DNA of 5,406 nucleotides. It comes from Gammaproteobacteria bacterium. GTDB taxonomy: Bacteria > Pseudomonadota > Gammaproteobacteria > SZUA-140. A program made the translations under genes and the position numbers. Where the stretch lies: NCBI GenBank assembly GCA_026994735.1, contig JALWQD010000144.1, positions 1,308-6,713 on the forward strand, written 5' to 3'. Below the pieces are notes generated by a model, which had not been told where the DNA came from, made no database searches, and saw only the letters and a list, made by a program, of their open reading frames with translations. Below are positions 1 through 5,406 of the stretch, in pieces; the stretch's first letter is position 1; each line of letters opens with the position of its first letter.

Positions 1-162
1 GCGTTTTGCCTGTTTTGCCAGCACGAGGGCAATGTTGGTGGCAAAATCGCCGTGGCGACTGTCCCGTGTGCGTTCAATCTGGATATCGCTACTGCTAATA
101 TCGGGGAGCTCGCTATGATCGCGCAATGCGCTCGCGATAAGTTGCTGGAGGTGTTTTTGCAT
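1..162 (-). CDS. argS: Arginyl-tRNA synthetase, N-terminal fragment (cut by window edge)
   Basis: Cytoplasmic enzyme that charges tRNA-Arg with arginine. Only the first 54 codons are in the window; the gene continues past the left edge. Read on the minus strand the protein begins MQKHLQQLIASAL and carries HGDFATN at residues 38-44 followed by IALVLAKQAKR. This matches the ArgS-specific N-terminal additional domain, which precedes the catalytic domain and contacts the tRNA; the catalytic signature motifs are outside the window. The ATG at 162-160 is the only possible start: the frame upstream is open only to a TGA at 192-190 and holds no ATG, GTG or TTG. No strong Shine-Dalgarno sequence precedes it (only AAGACA-like bases). 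It is transcribed divergently from cca. Recognition rests on a short but very characteristic segment. Confidence 0.9.
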   Translation of the reverse strand, partial: MQKHLQQLIASALRDHSELPDISSSDIQIERTRDSRHGDFATNIALVLAKQAKR

Positions 163-225
163 GAGGTGTCTTGGCTGGGTTAAGGTCGCTCAGAGAATAA
201 TAAGTGACGATGATTCAAACGCGTC

Positions 226-253
226 ATTATGTCCTTTCGTGAGGCTTTTGCAA
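226..253 (-). promoter_or_regulatory. Candidate sigma-70 promoter for argS
   Basis: On the minus strand a -35-like TTGCAA (253-248, 4 of 6 consensus bases) is followed after 16 bases by CATAAT (231-226, 5 of 6 matches to TATAAT). Transcription would start near 219, giving a leader of roughly 57 bases before the argS ATG. This is the best promoter-like pair in the divergent argS/cca region. I see no equally good plus-strand pair for cca: AATAAT at 196-201 has only TTGGCT at 171-176 with a 19-base spacer. The call is by eye only. Confidence 0.4.
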
Positions 254-276
254 GCGACGTTCGGGGAAATTTTTCT

Positions 277-281
277 GGGGG
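277..281 (+). promoter_or_regulatory. Ribosome binding site supporting the GTG start of cca
   Basis: A GGGGG run ends six bases before the GTG at 288. It supports GTG as the start codon, as there is no in-frame ATG between it and the conserved N-terminal motif. Confidence 0.55.
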
Positions 282-287
282 CTTTGA

Positions 288-1529
288 GTGGAGACTTATC
301 TTGTTGGTGGCGCCGTTCGTGATCGCCTGCTAGGCCGTTCAGTCAAAGATCGTGATTGGGTTGTTACGGGCAGTAGCCCGGAGGAAATGATTGGCCTCGG
401 TTTTCGCCCTGTGGGCAAGGATTTTCCGGTTTTTTTACACCCGCAAAGTCATGAAGAGTATGCCCTTGCGCGGACAGAGCGTAAGGTGGCTCCTGGCTAT
501 CACGGTTTCAGCTTCCATGCTTCACCGGAAGTGACGATCGAGGAAGATTTACGCCGCCGTGACCTGACGATCAATGCCATTGCAGAAGATATGCATGGCC
601 AGCTGATTGATCCCTATGGTGGTCAGCAGGATATCGCCGACCGTTGTTTGCGTCATGTTTCAGATGCCTTTGCTGAAGATCCGGTGCGGGTGCTGCGTAG
701 TGCCCGTTTTGCTGCACGTTTGGCACCGTATGGCTTTGCCCTCGCAGATGAAACGATGCAGTTAATGCGTGACATGGTTGCCAGTGGTGAGGTTGACGCA
801 CTGGTCGCTGAACGCGTCTGGCAGGAATTAGGGCAGGTGCTGACAGAGCCACAAGCGAGTGTGTTTTTTTCTGTGTTGCGTGATTGTCGGGCACTGATAC
901 GTTTGTTTCCCGAGCTCGATGCCCTCTTTGGTGTTCCGCAAACGGAAATTCATCACCCGGAGATTGATACAGGCTTGCATACCATGCTTGCGCTTGATTA
1001 TGCGGCGACTGCCGGTATGGCCGCAGAAGTTTGTTTTGCCGTCCTCTGCCATGATTTTGGCAAGGCGGTGACAGCGGCCAAATACTGGCCACATCATCGA
1101 GGTCATGAACGCACCGGGGTGCGTATCGTTGAGGCATTCTGTTCGCGCCTGCGTGTACCGCGTCGTTTCCGCGACCTGGCGAAGCTGGTGTGTGAGTATC
1201 ATACCCATTGCCACCGTGCGGTGGAATTGCGGCCTGCGAGTGTGCTCAGATTATTGGAGGCGATTGATGCTTTCCGTCGTCCGCAACGACTGGACGATTT
1301 TGTTGCCGCATGTTTGGCTGATGCGCGTGGCCGCAAGGGCTTTGATGATATTGGTTACCCGCAGGCAGGGATTCTTGCTGAGGCCCTGGCTGCTGCCCGG
1401 GCAGTTGATATTTCCGGGCTCTGTCGGCAGGGGAACTCTGGAGAAAAGCTGAAACGCCTGATTCGGTCCCAGAGAGTGGCCGCCATCAAGGCGCAGCGCG
1501 CTTTGCCGTCGGATGATCTATCAGGGTAG
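288..1529 (+). CDS. cca: Multifunctional CCA-adding tRNA nucleotidyltransferase with HD domain
   Basis: Adds and repairs the 3'-terminal CCA of tRNAs from CTP and ATP without a nucleic-acid template; acts in the cytoplasm. At 413 aa it is about the length of the E. coli enzyme. The N-terminal class II nucleotidyltransferase head shows LVGGAVRD at 5-12, the metal-binding DRD at 21-23 and GKDFPVFLHP at 43-52. RRRDLTINA (89-97), EDPVRVLRSARFAAR (130-144) and ERVWQEL (175-181) follow. The C-terminal HD phosphohydrolase domain has H231 and CHDFGKA at 254-260 (H255, D256). In proteobacterial Cca this domain gives phosphatase, 2'-nucleotidase and 2',3'-cyclic phosphodiesterase activities. The start is GTG at 288, because the protein must begin just before the YLVGGAVRD motif; a GGGGG run at 277-281 sits six bases upstream as the ribosome binding site. 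All key residues I can check are present, so it should be active. Confidence 0.97.
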   Translation: METYLVGGAVRDRLLGRSVKDRDWVVTGSSPEEMIGLGFRPVGKDFPVFLHPQSHEEYALARTERKVAPGYHGFSFHASPEVTIEEDLRRRDLTINAIAEDMHGQLIDPYGGQQDIADRCLRHVSDAFAEDPVRVLRSARFAARLAPYGFALADETMQLMRDMVASGEVDALVAERVWQELGQVLTEPQASVFFSVLRDCRALIRLFPELDALFGVPQTEIHHPEIDTGLHTMLALDYAATAGMAAEVCFAVLCHDFGKAVTAAKYWPHHRGHERTGVRIVEAFCSRLRVPRRFRDLAKLVCEYHTHCHRAVELRPASVLRLLEAIDAFRRPQRLDDFVAACLADARGRKGFDDIGYPQAGILAEALAAARAVDISGLCRQGNSGEKLKRLIRSQRVAAIKAQRALPSDDLSG

Positions 1530-1715
1530 AATAAACGGCTGTCACGGCGCACTACCGTGTCTGCTTTATCGGTAACAGTGGCCAGGGTGAGTCTGCCATT
1601 TGCCTGACGGAACCTAAATGGCCAAGTCGTCGTGAAACGGAGGATTGGGCCGTCCGATGATGGTCTTGGCGTGCGGGTTAACAAAAAAATAAAGATAAAC
1701 AGGAGAAGACACGGG
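1530..1715 (+). other. cca-pntAA intergenic region with weak hairpins and A-rich leader
   Basis: These 186 bases separate the cca stop from the chosen pntAA start. Two short inverted repeats are visible. CACGG/CCGTG (1543-1547 and 1555-1559, 7-base loop) could be part of a cca transcription end but has no proper T-run. GCCATTT/AAATGGC (1595-1601 and 1616-1622, 14-base loop) is the other. The last 40 bases contain an A-rich tract around 1681-1699. A very weak promoter-like pair (TTGGCG at 1666-1671, TAAAGA at 1690-1695, 18-base spacer) would start transcription almost on the ribosome binding site, so I do not call it. The pnt operon promoter is probably in this region but cannot be placed by eye. 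Confidence 0.4.
1701..1705 (+). promoter_or_regulatory. Ribosome binding site deciding the pntAA start
   Basis: AGGAG lies ten bases before the ATG at 1716. The frame is open further upstream, with another ATG at 1632. Only the 1716 start has this Shine-Dalgarno sequence, and only it places the family N-terminus (MPIKIAVPRET) at residue 1. Confidence 0.75.
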
Positions 1716-2861
1716 ATGCCGATAAAGATTGCGGTGCCGCGCGAAACCCTGCCGGGTGAGCGGCGTGTTGCCTTGGTAGCGGAGGTCGTCACGCGACTGA
1801 CGCAACAGGGTATTGACGTGGCGATAGAGCAGGGAGCAGGTGTTAACGCTTACCAGAAAGACGAGTCTTTTCAAGAATCAGGAGCGCAGCTCCATAGTGA
1901 TCGTCAGACACTGTTTGCCGACAGTCAGCTGATTTTGAGGGTGACCGCGCCAAGCGTTGATGAAGTCAAAGAATATCCTCGCGGTGCGGTGCTCGTGGCA
2001 TTGTTACAGCCACATCGCCATGCTGATGTTATCAAGGCTTTGCAAGCCCAGGGTGTGACCAGTTTTGCGATGGAGTTATTGCCGCGCATCAGTCGGGCGC
2101 AGTCGATGGACGTACTGTCATCACAGGCCACGGTTGCCGGTTACAAGGCCGTCCTGATTGCGGCTGAAATCTGTCCTCGTTTCTTTCCCATGTTAACGAC
2201 AGCTGCGGGCACGATTCGACCAGCGAAGGTGCTGATTATCGGTGCCGGTGTTGCCGGACTGCAGGCAATTGCAACTGCTCGCCGTCTCGGGGCTGTTGTT
2301 GAGGCCTATGATGTTCGCCCGGCTGCGCGCGAACAGGTTGAATCTCTTGGCGCCCGTTTTCTCAAGTTTGATGTCGATGCGGAAGCTGAAGGTGGTTATG
2401 CGCGCGAGCTGACAGCAGAAGAAAAGATTCAGGAGCAAGCCATGCTTGGTGATGCTGTTGCTGCCTCCGATGTTGTGATTACCACGGCCCAGATCCCCGG
2501 CCGCCCAGCGCCAAGAATGATCAGCCCCGATATGGTTGCAGCCATGAAATCGGGGGCTGTGATCATCGATATGGCCGCAGATTCGGGGGGTAATTGTGAA
2601 TTAAGTAAACTGGGTGAGCAGGTTAACCATAATGGCGTCATTATTTATGGGCCTGACAATCTGCCCAGTCAGCTGCCTGTCCATGCCAGTGAAATGTATG
2701 CCCGTAATCTGTGGCGTTTTATCAGCCTGATGATTGCTGATGAGACGGCATCCCTGAATCTGGACTGGGAAGACGAGATTATTGCTGCAAGTGTCGTGAC
2801 CCATGATGGCGAGATTCGCCACCTCCAAACACGTCAAGCTATTGAAGGAGTTTCATCATGA
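1716..2861 (+). CDS. pntAA: Proton-translocating NAD(P) transhydrogenase, soluble alpha-1 subunit (NAD(H)-binding)
   Basis: Domain I of the transhydrogenase: it binds NAD(H) on the cytoplasmic side and passes hydride to NADP+ bound by PntB. From ATG 1716 the protein has 381 aa, the size of the stand-alone subunit in split enzymes such as Rhodospirillum rubrum; E. coli PntA (about 510 aa) also carries membrane helices. An N-terminal alanine-dehydrogenase/PNT domain begins IAVPRETLPGERRVAL (5-20). The RQD loop is present as R124, Q129 and D132 within RISRAQSMDVLSSQ. The Rossmann fold has GAGVAG (176-181) and AYDVRP (197-202), D199 being the likely NAD ribose contact. AITTA-type and GGNC motifs follow as VVITTAQIPG (253-262) and ADSGGNC (288-294). 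The hydrophobic stretches look like parts of the soluble fold, not membrane helices. The stop overlaps the pntAB start (ATGA), which implies translational coupling. All key residues seem intact. Confidence 0.96.
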   Translation: MPIKIAVPRETLPGERRVALVAEVVTRLTQQGIDVAIEQGAGVNAYQKDESFQESGAQLHSDRQTLFADSQLILRVTAPSVDEVKEYPRGAVLVALLQPHRHADVIKALQAQGVTSFAMELLPRISRAQSMDVLSSQATVAGYKAVLIAAEICPRFFPMLTTAAGTIRPAKVLIIGAGVAGLQAIATARRLGAVVEAYDVRPAAREQVESLGARFLKFDVDAEAEGGYARELTAEEKIQEQAMLGDAVAASDVVITTAQIPGRPAPRMISPDMVAAMKSGAVIIDMAADSGGNCELSKLGEQVNHNGVIIYGPDNLPSQLPVHASEMYARNLWRFISLMIADETASLNLDWEDEIIAASVVTHDGEIRHLQTRQAIEGVSS

Positions 2862-3154
2862 TGGAAGGCGTCTGGGCTGCATTGTTTATCTTTACACTGG
2901 CGGCTTTTACTGGCTATGAGGTGATTGCCAAAGTACCGGTGATTCTGCATACACCGTTGATGTCCGGGTCTAACTTTATCCATGGCATTGTCCTTGTCGG
3001 GGCGATGGTTGCCTGCGGCCATGCGGATACCTTGATGGAACAGATACTGGGTTTTATTGCTGTCTTTCTTGGTGCCATGAATGCGGTGGGTGGTTATGTT
3101 GTCACAGAGCGGATGCTGCTGATGTTTGAGCGCAAGAAGCCAGGAGGCGCCTAA
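2858..3154 (+). CDS. pntAB: Proton-translocating NAD(P) transhydrogenase, small membrane alpha-2 subunit
   Basis: Small inner-membrane protein of 98 aa that, with the membrane half of PntB, forms the proton channel (domain II). Three hydrophobic helices are visible at about 7-26, 38-55 and 62-83. The family landmarks are LHTPLMS at 30-36, just before helix 2, and GGYVVTERML at 78-87, at the end of helix 3. It corresponds to the C-terminal membrane part of the fused E. coli PntA. A histidine, H42, lies in the second helix where E. coli PntA has a non-histidine residue (see findings). Its start overlaps the pntAA stop. GGAG at 2847-2850 is seven bases before ATG 2858; a second ATG follows directly at 2861, so initiation could be one codon later. 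The stop is three bases before the pntB ATG. Confidence 0.94.
   Translation: MMEGVWAALFIFTLAAFTGYEVIAKVPVILHTPLMSGSNFIHGIVLVGAMVACGHADTLMEQILGFIAVFLGAMNAVGGYVVTERMLLMFERKKPGGA
3142..3147 (+). promoter_or_regulatory. Ribosome binding site of pntB
   Basis: AGGAGG lies inside the last codons of pntAB, ten bases before the pntB ATG at 3158. It is a near-perfect Shine-Dalgarno sequence and fixes the pntB start. Confidence 0.75.
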
Positions 3155-3157
3155 GTC

Positions 3158-4528
3158 ATGGAAAGCTTTATCAAGATTGCCTATTTCCTGACCATTATTC
3201 TCTTTATTTTCGGGCTCAAGCGGATGAGCTCACCGGCAACGGCACGCAGTGGTATTGTCTGGGCGGGGGTCGCCATGCTGGTTGCTGTCATGGCCACTTT
3301 TTTCTGGCCGGGTCTGCAGAATATCGCTTTGATTCTGGTGGCGACGATTACCGGCGGTGCTGCGGCCTGGGTCAGTGGCAAGAAGGTCGAGATGACCGAT
3401 ATGCCGCAGATGGTTGCTATCTATAACGGCATGGGGGGTGGTTCGGCTGCGGGTATCGCAGCAGTTGAATTATTGCGTGGCGACATACACAGCTCAGGTA
3501 TATTAACCCTCAGTGTCGTTGGTGGCTTGATTGGTGCCCTGGCATTCAGCGGTAGCATGGTCGCCTTTGCCAAGCTACAGGGCATTATCGGTGGTCGGCC
3601 GATTACTTTCCCCAAGCAGCAGTTAATCAATGTCATTCTCTTTGTTCTGGCCGTGATTTCAGGTATCGGACTTGTCGTTGGTGATGGCGGCGCGACAATG
3701 ATCACAATCTTCTTTCTGTTGGTGCTGGCTTTCGGTATTGGTGTTACCTTGCCGATTGGTGGTGCCGATATGCCGGTGGTGATTTCCCTGTTTAATGCCC
3801 TTACCGGGATGGCTGTCGGCTTTGAAGGCTTTGCCATGGATAATGCCGCAATGATTGTCGCCGGCACTGTTGTCGGCGCCGCCGGTACTTTGCTGACACA
3901 GATGATGGCAAAGGCCATGAACCGTTCGATAACCCAGGTACTCTTCGGTGCTTTCGGCCAGGAAGAGGAAGGGGGGGCGGCCGATGGCATCGAAGGTTCC
4001 CTGAAGCCGATTGAAGGCGATGATGCGGCTATCATGATGGGCTATGCCAGCAAGATAATTATTGTTTCCGGTTATGGTATGGCCGTTGCACAGGCGCAGC
4101 ACAAGGTTCGTGAAATGGCTGATTTGCTGCAAGAAAAGGGTGTTGAGGTTAAATATGCTATCCATCCTGTGGCTGGACGTATGCCGGGGCATATGAATGT
4201 CCTCTTGGCCGAGGCCGGGGTACCCTATGAGCAGCTTTTCGACCTGGAAGAGATCAATGCCGAGTTTTCGACGGCTGATGTGGCTCTGGTTATTGGTGCT
4301 AATGATGTCGTCAACCCGCGTGCCAAGACTGAGAGGTCAAGTCCGATTTACGGTATGCCTGTCCTTGATGTTGAGAATGCGAAGAATGTTCTGGTTATTA
4401 AACGAGGCAAGGGAACAGGTTTTGCGGGCATAGAGAATGAGCTGTTTTACCGTGATCAGACACGCATGCTCTATGGCGATGCTCAGGCCGTGGTCAGTGA
4501 CCTGATTCAGCAAATCAAGCAAATTTGA
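3158..4528 (+). CDS. pntB: Proton-translocating NAD(P) transhydrogenase, beta subunit (NADP(H)-binding)
   Basis: Inner-membrane subunit of 456 aa, close to the family's usual 460. Residues 1 to about 265 are the channel domain II with eight or nine hydrophobic helices. Landmarks are MPQMVAIYNGMGGGSAAG (82-99), GGADMPVVISLFNALTG (201-217, with D204 and N213 aligning with E. coli D213 and N222) and MAKAMNRS (250-257). An acidic, glycine-rich linker (about 266-290) leads to the cytoplasmic NADP(H)-binding domain III: GYGMAVAQAQ (305-314), HPVAGRMPGHMNVLLAEA (336-353), GANDVVNP (380-387, D383) and KRGKGTGFAG (415-424). With PntAA and PntAB it couples hydride transfer from NADH to NADP+ to inward proton flow, supplying NADPH. 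It is the last gene of the operon. Three domain III positions differ from the E. coli form as I recall it: S304, G417 and F422. N90 sits at the position of the E. coli channel histidine. Confidence 0.97.
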   Translation: MESFIKIAYFLTIILFIFGLKRMSSPATARSGIVWAGVAMLVAVMATFFWPGLQNIALILVATITGGAAAWVSGKKVEMTDMPQMVAIYNGMGGGSAAGIAAVELLRGDIHSSGILTLSVVGGLIGALAFSGSMVAFAKLQGIIGGRPITFPKQQLINVILFVLAVISGIGLVVGDGGATMITIFFLLVLAFGIGVTLPIGGADMPVVISLFNALTGMAVGFEGFAMDNAAMIVAGTVVGAAGTLLTQMMAKAMNRSITQVLFGAFGQEEEGGAADGIEGSLKPIEGDDAAIMMGYASKIIIVSGYGMAVAQAQHKVREMADLLQEKGVEVKYAIHPVAGRMPGHMNVLLAEAGVPYEQLFDLEEINAEFSTADVALVIGANDVVNPRAKTERSSPIYGMPVLDVENAKNVLVIKRGKGTGFAGIENELFYRDQTRMLYGDAQAVVSDLIQQIKQI

Positions 4529-4550
4529 TTGACGGACTGTTTGCTTGTCC

Positions 4551-4595
4551 GCCAGAAGGCCACTGCCGATGAATAGTCGCCAGCGGCCTTCTGGC
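4551..4595. terminator. Interrupted inverted repeat between convergent genes, probable bidirectional terminator
   Basis: GCCAGAAGGCC (4551-4561) and its exact reverse complement GGCCTTCTGGC (4585-4595) form an 11-bp stem. The pairing continues inward past an A-C mismatch with CTG/CAG (4563-4565 with 4581-4583), then past a C-C mismatch with CGA/TCG (4567-4569 with 4577-4579), leaving a 7-base loop. It lies between the pntB stop and the stop of the minus-strand anti-sigma gene, where a shared terminator is expected. No T-run follows on either strand, so it is not a textbook intrinsic terminator. It may instead stall polymerase or protect the 3' ends of the mRNAs. A smaller hairpin, CGGAC/GTCCG (4533-4537 and 4547-4551), abuts its left arm. 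Confidence 0.6.
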
Positions 4596-4605
4596 ATTGG
4601 CCGGG

Positions 4606-4860
4606 TTACTGGTTTTCCTTGTGCTCTGCCAGCTTCTTGCGAATGCGTTCCCGTGCGGCTTCATCAAGGGGCCTGATTAAAGGTGTTTCTGCGCCCGCCA
4701 GACGGTCGCTGATTTTCTGGATAAAACGCATTTGGCGTTGATAACGTCGGCAGAGCTTGCAGAGCATGAGATGTAACAATATTGCCATGCGCTCTCTCCG
4801 TGACAGATGACGATCACGGGATTGCGACACCATTTCGCTGACATGTTTACACGACAACAT
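4606..4860 (-). CDS. Small zinc-binding anti-sigma factor (zf-HC2/ZAS type)
   Basis: A soluble 84-aa protein with no membrane helix, encoded directly downstream of an ECF sigma factor. It begins MLSCKHVSEMVSQ and contains H30-x3-C34-x2-C37 (HLMLCKLC), the HxxxCxxC signature of zinc-binding anti-sigma factors. C4, 26 residues before H30, is in the place of the usual fourth ligand. The C-terminal third (about 64-84) is charged and rich in R, K and E. By family it should bind and hold the adjacent sigma factor; some zinc anti-sigmas release it upon thiol oxidation, but that is not shown here. The start is ATG 4860-4858: AGGAG (CTCCT at 4869-4873 on the plus strand) lies eight bases upstream, inside the end of the sigma gene. 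A longer reading from 4959 would overlap the sigma gene heavily and add residues unlike the family. Gap to the sigma stop: five bases. Confidence 0.85.
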   Translation of the reverse strand: MLSCKHVSEMVSQSRDRHLSRRERMAILLHLMLCKLCRRYQRQMRFIQKISDRLAGAETPLIRPLDEAARERIRKKLAEHKENQ

Positions 4861-4865
4861 GATGG

Positions 4866-5406
4866 CTACTCCTGCCTTTGTGGTGGCTGATGCTGGCTGA
4901 ACCAATGTTTTTCCAGGCAACGACGCAGTCGCTGCCGGGTACGTGACAGCATTACCCACATATTATTAGTCGTTGAGATCGCCAGTGTCCGACGTACTTC
5001 TTCACTCTCAATACCCTGTAATTCACGCAGGATAAAAAGGTCTGCCAGGTGGTCAGGCAGGGCAGTAATGCAATGGCTGAAAATTTTCCAGAACTCTTCC
5101 TGCTCCAGTGCCTTGTCAGGATTTGGCCAGTCACTGGGAGGGGTCTTCCAATGTCCATGATCATCAAATTCGCTGTCTCCCAATGCCTGTCTGTCGGCCT
5201 CACTTTCAATGTCTTCTACCTGTTGCTGTCTGCCTGATTTTCGCAGGTGATCAATGAGCTTGTGCTTGAGAATACCGATTAGCCAGGTTTTTTCAGACGA
5301 TTTTCCCGCAAAACGCTGATGTGCCTTCAAGGCCGCGAGAAAAGTCTCCTGCACCAGATCTTCGGCGATTGCCGGGTTGCGGATACGCATCAGCGCGTAG
5401 CTGTAG
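4866..5406 (-). CDS. ECF-type RNA polymerase sigma-70 factor (N-terminus cut by window edge)
   Basis: Directs RNA polymerase to a stress or envelope regulon that cannot be deduced from the window. 179 codons are visible and the frame stays open to the right edge (YSYALMRIRNPAIAEDLVQE), so the true start and roughly the first 20-30 residues are missing; the internal ATG at 5390 is within conserved region 2 and is not the start. Region 2 spans the visible N-terminus to about residue 60: AEDLVQETFLAAL (14-26) and TWLIGILKHKLIDHLRK (40-56), for core binding and -10 recognition. A polar linker (61-100) includes an acidic stretch. Region 4 (about 114-168) has LPDHLADLFILRELQG and a helix-turn-helix with TNNMWVMLSRTRQRL (146-160), similar to the NLWVMLHRAR motif of ECF factors paired with small zinc anti-sigmas. 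The stop (TAG, 4868-4866) is five bases before the anti-sigma gene, so the two form an operon. Confidence 0.92.
   Translation of the reverse strand, partial: YSYALMRIRNPAIAEDLVQETFLAALKAHQRFAGKSSEKTWLIGILKHKLIDHLRKSGRQQQVEDIESEADRQALGDSEFDDHGHWKTPPSDWPNPDKALEQEEFWKIFSHCITALPDHLADLFILRELQGIESEEVRRTLAISTTNNMWVMLSRTRQRLRRCLEKHWFSQHQPPQRQE

Noticed and set aside
571..1137. Minus-strand open frame (188 codons) opposite cca
   Set aside because: Composition rich in H, Q and R with no recognisable domain; it lies wholly antisense to a full-length conserved cca.
1543..1559. CACGG/CCGTG hairpin as an intrinsic terminator of cca
   Set aside because: Only five base pairs and no T-run; too weak to call, so noted only within the intergenic entry.
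1632..1715. Upstream in-frame ATG that would lengthen PntAA by 28 residues
   Set aside because: The added stretch is basic and unlike any PntAA N-terminus. The ATG at 1716 has an AGGAG ribosome binding site and starts exactly at the conserved family N-terminus.
1355..1792. Minus-strand frame with a hydrophobic stretch spanning the cca end, the spacer and the pntAA start
   Set aside because: The apparent membrane segment comes from the complement of the A-rich leader before pntAA. The frame overlaps two certain genes and I see no convincing family resemblance.
2858..2861. Split of the alpha subunit as a frameshift or pseudogene
   Set aside because: Both parts are complete with their own starts and ribosome binding sites, and a three-gene pnt operon is an established arrangement.
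3421..4035. Long minus-strand open frame (204 codons) opposite pntB
   Set aside because: Proline/alanine/serine-rich low-complexity translation typical of the complement of a membrane-protein gene; pntB on the other strand is certain.
4861..4959. Upstream start at 4959 extending the anti-sigma protein by 33 residues
   Set aside because: It would overlap almost the whole end of the sigma gene. The ATG at 4860 has a good ribosome binding site and the expected family N-terminus.
5388..5390. ATG at 5390 as the true start of the sigma factor
   Set aside because: The frame stays open to the window edge, and residues before this ATG (YSYAL) match the helix preceding AEDLVQE in sigma region 2, so the gene is truncated by the window.

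Overview
The window looks like ordinary chromosomal DNA of a gammaproteobacterium. The main reasons are a full-length CCA-adding enzyme with the C-terminal HD domain (the architecture of the gamma/beta-proteobacterial enzyme) and base composition of roughly 50% G+C by eye. I cannot name the genus. I see no insertion sequence, CRISPR array, tRNA, rRNA or sign of recent transfer. No gene-free stretch exceeds 300 bases; the longest is 1530-1715.

Layout: (1) 1-162, minus strand: the first 54 codons of argS (arginyl-tRNA synthetase), running off the left edge. (2) 163-287: a divergent intergenic region with a plausible argS promoter. (3) 288-1529, plus strand: cca, with a GTG start. (4) 1530-1715: a 186-base leader with weak hairpins and no convincing promoter. 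(5) 1716-4528, plus strand: a three-gene proton-translocating nicotinamide nucleotide transhydrogenase operon, pntAA-pntAB-pntB. The alpha subunit is split into a soluble NAD(H)-binding protein and a small membrane protein, joined by an ATGA stop/start overlap. (6) 4529-4605: a short convergent intergenic region with a strong interrupted inverted repeat, probably a bidirectional transcription end. (7) 4606-5406, minus strand: an ECF-type sigma-70 factor, whose N-terminus lies beyond the right edge, followed closely by a small soluble zinc-binding anti-sigma protein.

How the genes work together: argS and cca both serve tRNA function (aminoacylation and 3'-CCA synthesis/repair) but are transcribed divergently. 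The pnt genes form one enzyme. PntAA binds NAD(H), PntAB and the N-terminal part of PntB form the proton channel, and the C-terminal part of PntB binds NADP(H). Together they use the proton gradient to make NADPH from NADH. The sigma/anti-sigma pair is a separate, convergently transcribed regulatory unit, and nothing in the sequence ties it to pnt.

I found no undescribed system. The most interesting points are the placement of the membrane histidine of the transhydrogenase channel (in PntAB rather than PntB), a few substitutions in the NADP(H) site of PntB, and the sigma/anti-sigma pair of unknown stimulus.
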